7,396 nucleotides of DNA from Bdellovibrionales bacterium. GTDB lineage: Bacteria > Bdellovibrionota > UBA1018. The first letter of the stretch is position 1. The number at the start of each line of letters is the position of its first letter. The stretch covers positions 1 through 7,396 of the forward strand of contig JAGWZD010000102.1 of the NCBI GenBank assembly GCA_018968995.1, given 5' to 3'. This document shows positions 1 to 5,631 of the stretch, piece after piece. The notes beneath the pieces were generated by a model. It searched no databases. It worked only from the letters and a program-made list of their open reading frames with translations, and had not been told where the DNA came from. The position numbers and the translations under genes were made by a program.

Positions 1-669
1 GATGGTGAAATACCCTCTTTTCCTGCTGCAGGAGAAAACCTCGTAGAAATTGTCCGAGATATTGAAACTACTGTAATCAAAGTCCCCGCTGGAGTGCAGG
101 ACTACTACGGTGCAATGTTTGGAGGACTTCAGGCATTGCACTGGAATCCGGGAAAAAGCGATCGAGAGGCCCTTCCAGAAGCCACACTGCGTGAACTGGA
201 GAAACGGCTTTTACTTTTTTATTCAGGTCAATCCAGAAACTCTGGAATTAATAACTGGGCTCTATTCAAGAAGCTCATCGACGGTGATACCGGCACAAAA
301 CAAGGTTTTGGTGGAATTTTAGAGGCTACTAAAATTCTTCATTGTTCGCTTCAGACCCAGGATTGGATTGCCGTAGGATCTGCGATTTCAAAGGAATGGG
401 AGTTCCGAAGGTCTCTTGCTCAAGGAATTACAACTGAGGTCATCGACCAAGCATTCCGGGCCGCCTTTGAATTAGGTGCAACAGGAGGCAAGGTCTGTGG
501 GGCCGGAGGCGGAGGATGTTTTTTCCTATACCTGCCTGAGTCATCAGACTCCACTAAAGGGGCTGAACAGCGAGTACTGATTCGCAACAAACTTGAATCT
601 CTCGGAATCCGACACCTTCCCTTCAAAGCCGTCGGACGTGGACTTGAGGTGAAAGTCACTCGTGCGTGA
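1..669 (+). CDS. GHMP-superfamily sugar kinase, 3' portion (5' end outside window)
   Basis: The reading frame is open from base 1 to the TGA at 667-669 and gives 222 residues without a natural start, so the gene begins upstream. A GTG at 94 lies inside a conserved block and is not the start. Visible motifs, numbered from base 1, are VPAGVQDYYGAMFGG at 28-42 (the Gly-x-Gln-Asp block that carries the conserved Asp, D34, in this superfamily), LLLFYSGQSR at 70-79, and the C-terminal glycine-rich GHMP motif 3, GATGGKVCGAGGGG, at 159-172. The missing part should contain the ATP-binding PxGxGLGSS motif. The blocks resemble D-glycero-D-manno-heptose 7-phosphate kinase (HddA) and fucose-kinase-like members more than galactokinase or mevalonate kinase. 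An ATP-dependent, cytoplasmic sugar kinase is therefore likely, but the substrate cannot be set from this fragment. It overlaps the next gene by 8 nt, suggesting an operon. Confidence 0.85.
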   Translation, partial: DGEIPSFPAAGENLVEIVRDIETTVIKVPAGVQDYYGAMFGGLQALHWNPGKSDREALPEATLRELEKRLLLFYSGQSRNSGINNWALFKKLIDGDTGTKQGFGGILEATKILHCSLQTQDWIAVGSAISKEWEFRRSLAQGITTEVIDQAFRAAFELGATGGKVCGAGGGGCFFLYLPESSDSTKGAEQRVLIRNKLESLGIRHLPFKAVGRGLEVKVTRA

Positions 670-1507
670 GCGATACCTGGGGCTCGAGCTTTCTGGTGCC
701 AAGAACAATAAGACGTCTTTGTCGATCCTAGAGTACTATCCCAAAGAACAAAAAACGTTCTTACTCGACATCCAGGATCGAATCGCTGGCACAACTGGAG
801 TCAGTCATCATGAGCCGCATCACTTGATCGGCGCTGCCTCGGCTGATGATGTCCTTCTAGAGATTCTTCGTGAATCAGATGAGGAGCTAGCTGCGCTCGC
901 AGTAAATGTTCCCCTCACCCTTCCTCCTTTTTTTCTGTCAAACAATGCTGAAAAAATTGCTGTAGAGTGGATGAACCGATTTTCAAAACGCGCGATCAAA
1001 GCAAAACGCTCTGGAAGTATTGAGTTCACAGCCTACACTCAGCGCCCAGTCGAAATTTGGATTCGACACCATGTTTTATCTCAGCTGCCAAAAAGCCTAC
1101 AATTTGAGGTGGATGAAACTCTCGGGGGAAATCGGGCGCCATTGACGGCCCGAATGCAGTACCTTCAACGCTATCTTGACCGAAAAACTCTTATTGAAGC
1201 TTGGCCAAAACTCACCGCTCTTCGACTTTGTCTTCAGCTGGGGATGGACCGAAGATTTATTAGTCGTTATCGAAAACTCGAGGAAGGGGCTCATGCCCGG
1301 CTATTATTCCTCGAGCAGTTGGTGGCTCGTCATGGAATCTTCATTTATGATCGAGACATGCGAAAGCTATCAACCAGCCTCACGGCTTTCGACTCGTTTC
1401 TATGCGCTTATACAGCGCTTCTGTCTCATCTTGGAAAGTGTGAAAAGTCACCGCGAGGATTTCCTGTTTCATCAGGCTGGGTGGAATACCCGAAGGAGTC
1501 CTGGTGA
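662..1507 (+). CDS. DUF429-like protein (predicted RNase H-fold nuclease family)
   Basis: This is a 281-residue protein of unknown biochemical role. I assign it to DUF429 from its pattern, not from a search. The pattern includes an N-terminal strand YLGLELSGAK at 5-14, the block LAVNVPLTLP at 79-88 that matches the family's 'AIDAPL-LP', the block LIEAWPKLTALRL at 177-189 that resembles 'EvyPe-a-r-L', and the C-terminal helix AFDSFLCAYTALL at 242-254 followed by a GWVEYP ending at 277. The family is predicted to have an RNase H-like fold. The first acidic position is Glu (E9) rather than Asp, the second is Asn (N82), and D244 is kept, so catalytic activity is uncertain. The start is GTG at 662, with GAGGTG at 646-651 ten nt upstream; it overlaps the kinase stop by 8 nt. 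The stop overlaps the next start (GTGA). No signal peptide or membrane segment is seen, so it is probably cytoplasmic. Another ribonuclease-H-fold family is the main alternative. Confidence 0.7.
   Translation: MRERYLGLELSGAKNNKTSLSILEYYPKEQKTFLLDIQDRIAGTTGVSHHEPHHLIGAASADDVLLEILRESDEELAALAVNVPLTLPPFFLSNNAEKIAVEWMNRFSKRAIKAKRSGSIEFTAYTQRPVEIWIRHHVLSQLPKSLQFEVDETLGGNRAPLTARMQYLQRYLDRKTLIEAWPKLTALRLCLQLGMDRRFISRYRKLEEGAHARLLFLEQLVARHGIFIYDRDMRKLSTSLTAFDSFLCAYTALLSHLGKCEKSPRGFPVSSGWVEYPKESW
1493..1498 (+). promoter_or_regulatory. Shine-Dalgarno site for oppB-like gene
   Basis: AAGGAG lies 5 nt before the GTG at 1504 and decides that non-ATG start. It is inside the end of the DUF429-like gene, so ribosomes finishing that gene can reinitiate here. 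Confidence 0.8.
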
Positions 1508-2433
1508 TTCAAATCGCTCTTAAACGTTTAGCTCATTCTCTGATTGTTCTATCCCTCCTGATGACATCCGTTTTCTTTCTGATTCGGTTCGCTCCAGGTG
1601 GACCCTTTGATTCTGAGCGTGCCCTTCCTGCTGAAGTTCAGCGGCAGATCGAACAGAAATATGGATTGGACGCCCCCCTCTGGGTTCAGTTTGGTCGCTG
1701 GGCGCGGGCTTCGTTAGAGGGAGACTTCGGAAACTCCTTTCAACATCCCGATAGACCCGTTTCGGAGATCGTACTCTCAGCACTTCCCAACTCTCTATCA
1801 TTAGGGGGAATTGCATTTCTTGCCGCCATGTTGATCGGAATTCCTATCGGAATCTACTCTGGCGCTAGTCGCAATGCCTTGTGGGATCGGCTGGTGCGAC
1901 TCCTTTTGCTGTCATCGGTCAGTCTGCCTGGTTTTTTAGTGGCTAGCTTACTGGTCTGGATTTTCTCAATTCATCTTAACCTCTTTCCACCGGCTCTATG
2001 GGATGGTCCAGAGCACTGGATCTTACCGACAGTCACCTTGATGCTTCGTCCTATGGCGCTCATTACCCGATTAATGAGAGGCAGCGTGAAGGACGTTTTA
2101 CAGCAGGACTTTATAAGAACAGCCCGAGCAAAAGGGCTTTCACGCCATACTGTTCTTTGGCGTCACGCTCTGAGAAACGCCTGGATTCCGTGTATTGGAC
2201 TACTAGGCCCAGTGGCTGCACATCTGTTAACAGGATCATTTCTGGTCGAAAGTATTTTTCAAATTCCCGGTTTAGGGCGTTACTTTGTCTCGGCTGTATT
2301 GAATCGGGACTACTCCTTGGTCATGGGCACCACTTTAGTTTTCGGACTTATCCTCGTCTTGTTCAATGCCGTCACTGAGGTTCTTTTATCTTGGGCTGAT
2401 CCTCGACTACGAACTCCCAGGAGATCCTCATGA
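1504..2433 (+). CDS. oppB: Peptide/nickel-type ABC transporter permease, OppB/DppB family
   Basis: This 309-residue inner-membrane protein has the usual OppB/DppB length and layout. The N-terminal membrane segment lies at about 9-29 and runs into RFAPGGPFD (28-36). A periplasmic region follows with QIEQKYGLDAPLWVQF (48-63) and GDFGNSF (73-79), both typical of the family. The BPD_transp_1 core has further hydrophobic segments at about 98-118, 131-157, 172-190, 228-248 and 274-297. The cytoplasmic EAA loop that docks the ATPase is DFIRTARAKGLSRHTVLWRH (202-221). It should form half of the transmembrane channel with the following OppC-like protein and import oligopeptides or similar solutes. The start is GTG at 1504, set by AAGGAG at 1493-1498 with a 5-nt spacer; it overlaps the upstream stop by 4 nt. 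The exact substrate (oligopeptide, dipeptide, glutathione, nickel) cannot be told from the permease. Confidence 0.93.
   Translation: MIQIALKRLAHSLIVLSLLMTSVFFLIRFAPGGPFDSERALPAEVQRQIEQKYGLDAPLWVQFGRWARASLEGDFGNSFQHPDRPVSEIVLSALPNSLSLGGIAFLAAMLIGIPIGIYSGASRNALWDRLVRLLLLSSVSLPGFLVASLLVWIFSIHLNLFPPALWDGPEHWILPTVTLMLRPMALITRLMRGSVKDVLQQDFIRTARAKGLSRHTVLWRHALRNAWIPCIGLLGPVAAHLLTGSFLVESIFQIPGLGRYFVSAVLNRDYSLVMGTTLVFGLILVLFNAVTEVLLSWADPRLRTPRRSS
2419..2423 (+). promoter_or_regulatory. Shine-Dalgarno site for oppC-like gene
   Basis: AGGAG lies 6 nt before the ATG at 2430, within the last codons of the oppB-like gene, consistent with coupled translation through the ATGA overlap. Confidence 0.8.
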
Positions 2434-3290
2434 GTGGCGCTAAAAGTAATCCTTCCTGGATTAAGCTGCTTCTGCGGGATCGATTCGCGGCAGCACTATT
2501 CATCACTTTAGTACTATCCGTTCTTTTTGCACTCTTAGCCCCCTGGATCTCTCCCTACCATCCGGATGCTCAATCTATTGATGATCGACTTTTGGGGCCT
2601 TCTAGTGCTCACTGGCTGGGGACTGACAGTCTAGGTCGCGACCTAGCAACTCGCCTTTTATTTGGGGCCCGACTTTCACTTTCGATTGGCATTGCTACTG
2701 CCATTTTTTCGCTGGTGCTTGGAACGATTACAGGAGCTCTCGCTGGGTTTTTCCGAGGCTGGATGGACCGAGTGATCACGGGATTCATCGATTTTTTCTC
2801 GATCTTCCCCTCTCTGCTGCTTGCGATTTTGTTTTCGCTGATTTTCGGACGCGGCGTTTTTGGAATCTTTCTCTCTATTGGGATAGTGGCCTGGGTACAA
2901 CATGCTCGCTTGGTGCGAGCTCAGGTGCTTCAAGCCTCTGAACTGCCTTATGTCGAGTCAGCCCGTGCACTGGGAATCTCAGATCAGAGAATACTGTGGC
3001 GACATGTTCTACCCAATCTTTGGGGTCCGATCTTGGTCTCAGTCTCGGCCCAGATCCCTTCAAACATCATGGCCGAGAGCTTTCTCTCTTTTCTAGGCCT
3101 GGGACTTCAGCCCCCTCATGCTAGCTGGGGAACTCTAGCTTCTGAAGGCACACGCGCACTTCGTAGCCATCCTCATCTTCTGATCTTTCCGTCTGTGGCT
3201 CTTTTTTCAGTTCTGTTAGCGAGCCAGTATCTCGGGGATTGGCTCAGAGACCGAGTGAGCGCCAGCTTTAGAGCAGAATCTACTGACTAG
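2430..3290 (+). CDS. oppC: Peptide/nickel-type ABC transporter permease, OppC/DppC family
   Basis: This 286-residue inner-membrane permease is the partner of the preceding gene. It shows the OppC-type N-terminal segment at about 19-40 ending in APWISPYHPD (37-46), then the family hallmark HWLGTDSLGRDLATRLLFGA (61-80). The BPD_transp_1 core follows with membrane segments at about 84-107, 118-139, 143-156, 198-222 and 250-270. The EAA loop is PYVESARALGISDQRILWRH (173-192), followed by VLPN. A late FLSFLGLGLQPPHASWG block is also typical. The start is ATG at 2430, with AGGAG at 2419-2423 and a 6-nt spacer; it overlaps the oppB-like stop by 4 nt (ATGA), implying coupled translation. It is the last gene of the plus-strand block, and no ATPase gene follows. 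Its stop lies 4 nt from the stop of the convergent oppA-like gene. Confidence 0.93.
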   Translation: MSGAKSNPSWIKLLLRDRFAAALFITLVLSVLFALLAPWISPYHPDAQSIDDRLLGPSSAHWLGTDSLGRDLATRLLFGARLSLSIGIATAIFSLVLGTITGALAGFFRGWMDRVITGFIDFFSIFPSLLLAILFSLIFGRGVFGIFLSIGIVAWVQHARLVRAQVLQASELPYVESARALGISDQRILWRHVLPNLWGPILVSVSAQIPSNIMAESFLSFLGLGLQPPHASWGTLASEGTRALRSHPHLLIFPSVALFSVLLASQYLGDWLRDRVSASFRAESTD

Positions 3291-3294
3291 ATCA

Positions 3295-4881
3295 CTAATT
3301 GACGTTCACATTTCGAAGATAGAGATAATTGACTGGGTTCAACTCTAAATTTTGAGTCCGCTTGCTAATCAGTACCAATAAAGACTCATGAAATAGCGGA
3401 ACGACTACAGCCTCTTGCTCGAGAAGAAGCTTCTCGGCTTGTTTGTAAAGCCGTTCACGCTCAGCACTCGACTGCATATACCGAGCCTGATTGATCGATT
3501 GATCAAACGAGGGGTTTTTCCAGGTTGTTCGGTTGTTTCCCGAGTTTGATAAAAAAATACCCAGAATATTATCTGGATCGGGATAATCTGCGCCCCAGAC
3601 CCCTTGTAACATGGGATAAACTCCAAGATCTACTTGGGCTCGATAAGTCTTCGGGTCATAGGCTTGGACATTTACTTTCACTCCCAAAACATCCTTGAGT
3701 TGAGCCTGGATCACCTCAGCCATTTTCCTATTTTTTTCCAGGTTGTATGCGAGCAGATCGACTGTCACCGACGCTCCATTTAATTCCACTCCGGATAACC
3801 GAAGCTCACTGCGGGCTCGTAAAGTATCTAATGGAAGGCCCGCCTTGGGGTCTCGACCCAGAATGCCAGGGGGTAAAAAACTGGTGGCAACTGACTGTTT
3901 GCCTCTTAAGGCGTCGACTAGCTTGGCTTTATCAATCGACATCGCCACAGCACGTCGAAACTTCACCGAGTTGGTCGGAAACTTCGAGACGTTAAACGCT
4001 AAATACGAGGTCTTTAGATACGGAAATATTCGAAACTCTGATCGACTCGAAACTCTTTGAAGCTCTAACAATGGAATCTCGACCATAAAATCGAGATTCC
4101 CGGTCTCAAATAACGTTAAAGCGGTTTGGTCATCGGTGACAATCTGTGCGATCACTTTCTGAACATTTCCACGTTTTCCCCAGTAGTTTGGATTCGCCTG
4201 AAGCACCAATCGACTATCCAATTCACGCGACACTAAACTGTAAGGACCCAGGGTGAGCATTTTTCCCGGTAAAGTCCATGATTCTCCGTGCTTGGCAACC
4301 ACATCTTCCCGAAGTGGAAAGGTAACCCAGAATGTTGGGATATAGATCCAGTGTGCAACAGGCCGATCTAACTTGACCTCAAAAGTGCTGTCGTTCAGCG
4401 CTTTAATGCCCACCTTAGAAAAATCTTTTAACTTTCCTTCGTAGAAGTCCTTGGCTCCCTGAACATCAAAAAGAAGGTAGGAATAAGCCGCGGCTGTAAG
4501 CGGAGACAATAGGCGCTTCCAGCTATACACAAAGTCTGCTGCTCGCAGCGGAACCCCGTCCTGCCACTTCACCCCTTTACGTAAGTAAAAGGTGTAGGTT
4601 TTTCCGTCTGGGCTGAGGGTGTATCTCTCCGCTAATCGATTCTCGACTTTGAGATTTGAGGAGATCTCGACAAGTCCCTCCATCAAATTATAGAACAAAT
4701 AGGACCCGCTCATCGTGTGGGCCCGATTCCAATCTAAGGTTTCTGGCTCACCTTGAAGACGAAATGTAAACGTGCCCTCTTTTCCACTACTAGCTTCAGA
4801 AAACTGAGCGGAAAAAGTCATTAGCATGATTAGCGAAAGGCATGCCCACCGCCGCTGGCGCACTCGATTCAAAAGTCTCAT
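3295..4881 (-). CDS. oppA: Periplasmic oligopeptide-binding protein, SBP family 5 (OppA-like)
   Basis: This 528-residue protein is close to the usual OppA length (about 540). The ATG at 4881 is chosen because it gives a good Sec signal peptide (basic MRLLNRVRQRRW, hydrophobic 13-25, likely cleavage after SEA at 28-30) and has AGAGGG at 4887-4892. A longer reading from 4983 would overlap the ferredoxin gene and put residues ahead of the signal. No lipobox is present: the only early Cys, C14, sits in the hydrophobic core. The mature part matches SBP_bac_5: GEPETLDW soon after the cleavage site, TLSPDGKTYTFYLRKGVKWQDG, LGPYSLVS with NPNYWG, ADYPDPDN at 431-438 and NSGNNRTTWKNP at 446-457. It should capture peptides in the periplasm and deliver them to an OppBC channel, most simply the convergent one next door. 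It lies 17 nt after the second ferredoxin gene and may be transcribed with it. Confidence 0.94.
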   Translation of the reverse strand: MRLLNRVRQRRWACLSLIMLMTFSAQFSEASSGKEGTFTFRLQGEPETLDWNRAHTMSGSYLFYNLMEGLVEISSNLKVENRLAERYTLSPDGKTYTFYLRKGVKWQDGVPLRAADFVYSWKRLLSPLTAAAYSYLLFDVQGAKDFYEGKLKDFSKVGIKALNDSTFEVKLDRPVAHWIYIPTFWVTFPLREDVVAKHGESWTLPGKMLTLGPYSLVSRELDSRLVLQANPNYWGKRGNVQKVIAQIVTDDQTALTLFETGNLDFMVEIPLLELQRVSSRSEFRIFPYLKTSYLAFNVSKFPTNSVKFRRAVAMSIDKAKLVDALRGKQSVATSFLPPGILGRDPKAGLPLDTLRARSELRLSGVELNGASVTVDLLAYNLEKNRKMAEVIQAQLKDVLGVKVNVQAYDPKTYRAQVDLGVYPMLQGVWGADYPDPDNILGIFLSNSGNNRTTWKNPSFDQSINQARYMQSSAERERLYKQAEKLLLEQEAVVVPLFHESLLVLISKRTQNLELNPVNYLYLRNVNVN

Positions 4882-4886
4882 TTCAG

Positions 4887-4892
4887 CCCTCT
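4887..4892 (-). promoter_or_regulatory. Shine-Dalgarno site deciding the oppA-like start
   Basis: On the minus strand AGAGGG lies 5 nt before the ATG at 4881, in the 17-nt gap after the ferredoxin stop. This supports the start giving a clean signal peptide over a longer reading from 4983. Confidence 0.7.
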
Positions 4893-4898
4893 CAAAAC

Positions 4899-5294
4899 TC
4901 AGAGCCCTTCCCGAACACGATTGCGGTTCCATCCAGGAATTTCGACAACCAAGTCCTCGCTGGCATCCCCAACGCACTGACAAGCCAACCGCGATTGACT
5001 TGTTATTCCTGGGGCCTTTTCCAGCTGATCTTCCTCGGCTTCGGAAGGCTCATTACATGATTTCAGTCCGGATCTGATCTTAACGTGACAAGTCGAGCAC
5101 GCGCAAACGCCACCGCAAGCGTGATCAATTTCAACGCCGCTAGCCAAAGCAATGTCCAGGATACTGCCAGGCTCACCCGTACCACTGGAGGGCATAGTCT
5201 CGGGACTCACCGTGATGGACTGCGACATCCCTCCTGGAGACACAAAGGTGATCTTATAGCTGCGAGCAGGTCTGAAGGGTTTATCATTTCCCAT
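4899..5294 (-). CDS. Second [2Fe-2S] ferredoxin, adrenodoxin/ISC type, extended
   Basis: This 131-residue ferredoxin has cluster ligands C60, C66, C69 (ACGGVCACSTCH, spacing C-x5-C-x2-C) and C105 (RLACQ), the pattern of ISC/adrenodoxin-type ferredoxins. It differs from its 97-residue upstream neighbour by about 12 extra N-terminal residues, a Pro/Ser/Gly-rich insertion near 31-43 (PETMPSSGTGEPG), extra cysteines at 80 and 107, and a basic tail (WNRNRVREGL). The start is ATG at 5294: TGAGG at 5301-5305 is 6 nt upstream, while an in-frame TTG at 5300 would abut that ribosome site with no spacer. The role is probably one-electron transfer in Fe-S cluster assembly or to a dedicated partner; the specific partner is unknown. 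The gap to the first ferredoxin is 8 nt and to oppA 17 nt. It likely arose by tandem duplication and divergence or serves a separate redox partner. Confidence 0.9.
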   Translation of the reverse strand: MGNDKPFRPARSYKITFVSPGGMSQSITVSPETMPSSGTGEPGSILDIALASGVEIDHACGGVCACSTCHVKIRSGLKSCNEPSEAEEDQLEKAPGITSQSRLACQCVGDASEDLVVEIPGWNRNRVREGL

Positions 5295-5300
5295 GATCAA

Positions 5301-5305
5301 CCTCA
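5301..5305 (-). promoter_or_regulatory. Shine-Dalgarno site overlapping the first ferredoxin stop
   Basis: TGAGG on the minus strand contains the TGA stop of the first ferredoxin and the ribosome site for the second. It is 6 nt before the ATG at 5294, which excludes the TTG at 5300 and suggests coupled translation of the two ferredoxins. Confidence 0.75.
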
Positions 5306-5596
5306 GTCGAGATGTACCATCTCCACAACGACATCACCGTTTACCTTAGCCTGACAGCCTAAACGAGAATTGGCAGCCGCATCATCGGCTCTCTCCAGAC
5401 GTTCTGTTTCCTCTTCTTCCATCGAAGAGAGGTTTTGAGCGCCTTCAATCACACGAACCTGACAGGTTGTGCAGGCACAGTACCCGCCACAAGCATGGTG
5501 CAATGGAATGTCATGGGCCAAGGCGGTCTCTAAAATACTGTCTCCAGGATTTGCTTCAACGGTTTGTTTGAGAGGAAGGAAAGTGACTTTAGGCAT
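5303..5596 (-). CDS. fdx: [2Fe-2S] ferredoxin of the ISC system (Fdx)
   Basis: This 97-residue protein is slightly shorter than E. coli Fdx (about 111). It keeps the ISC-type motif ACGGYCACTTCQ with ligands C36, C42, C45 (C-x5-C-x2-C) and the fourth ligand C81 in RLGCQ. The additional Cys at 40, between the first two ligands, is also typical of ISC ferredoxins. N-terminal beta strands (KVTFLPL) and the PGDSILETAL helix (17-26) fit the ferredoxin beta-grasp fold. An acidic helix EEEETERLERADD (60-72) matches the surface that docks partner proteins in this family. It supplies electrons for cluster assembly on IscU or for reductive coupling. The start is ATG at 5596, with GGAG at 5603-5606 and a 6-nt spacer. 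It follows hscA by 35 nt, the canonical hscA-fdx order of isc operons. No iscX follows; the next gene is another ferredoxin. Confidence 0.92.
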   Translation of the reverse strand: MPKVTFLPLKQTVEANPGDSILETALAHDIPLHHACGGYCACTTCQVRVIEGAQNLSSMEEEETERLERADDAAANSRLGCQAKVNGDVVVEMVHLD

Positions 5597-5602
5597 AAGG
5601 TT

Positions 5603-5606
5603 CTCC
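5603..5606 (-). promoter_or_regulatory. Shine-Dalgarno site for fdx
   Basis: GGAG on the minus strand lies 6 nt before the ATG at 5596, in the 35-nt gap after hscA. I see no convincing promoter or terminator in that gap, so fdx is most simply read from the hscA transcript. Confidence 0.75.
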
Positions 5607-5631
5607 GTGATCTTCTAGTACTGATTCAGTC

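Noticed and set aside
420..794. Minus-strand open frame of 124 codons across the kinase/DUF429-like junction.
   Set aside because: It is antisense to two well-supported genes, has no recognisable motif and low-complexity Pro/Arg composition that mirrors the glycine-rich kinase motif.
3231..3255. Possible terminator stem CTCGG...CCGAG near the end of the oppC-like gene.
   Set aside because: The stem is only 5 bp with a 15-nt loop, lies within coding sequence, and no T-run follows on either strand.
3743..4060. Plus-strand open frames inside the oppA-like gene.
   Set aside because: They are antisense to a clear family-5 binding protein and show no domain features.
4848..4881. Twin-arginine (Tat) signal or lipoprotein signal in the oppA-like protein (RQRRWACLSL).
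   Set aside because: The residues after the Arg pair do not fit the Tat consensus, and Cys14 is too early and lacks a lipobox. A Sec signal with cleavage near residue 30 fits better.
4882..4983. Longer N-terminus for the oppA-like protein, starting at 4983.
   Set aside because: It would place 34 cysteine- and arginine-rich residues ahead of a good signal peptide and overlap the ferredoxin gene. The ATG at 4881 has its own ribosome site.
5298..5300. TTG start for the second ferredoxin.
   Set aside because: It directly abuts the GAGG ribosome site with no spacer; the ATG at 5294 has a normal 6-nt spacer.
5620..5630. Small inverted repeat ACTGATTCAGT between hscA and fdx.
   Set aside because: The arms are 5 nt with a 1-nt centre, so it cannot form a useful hairpin, and no T-run follows. 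It could be an operator by shape only; a single short copy is not enough support.
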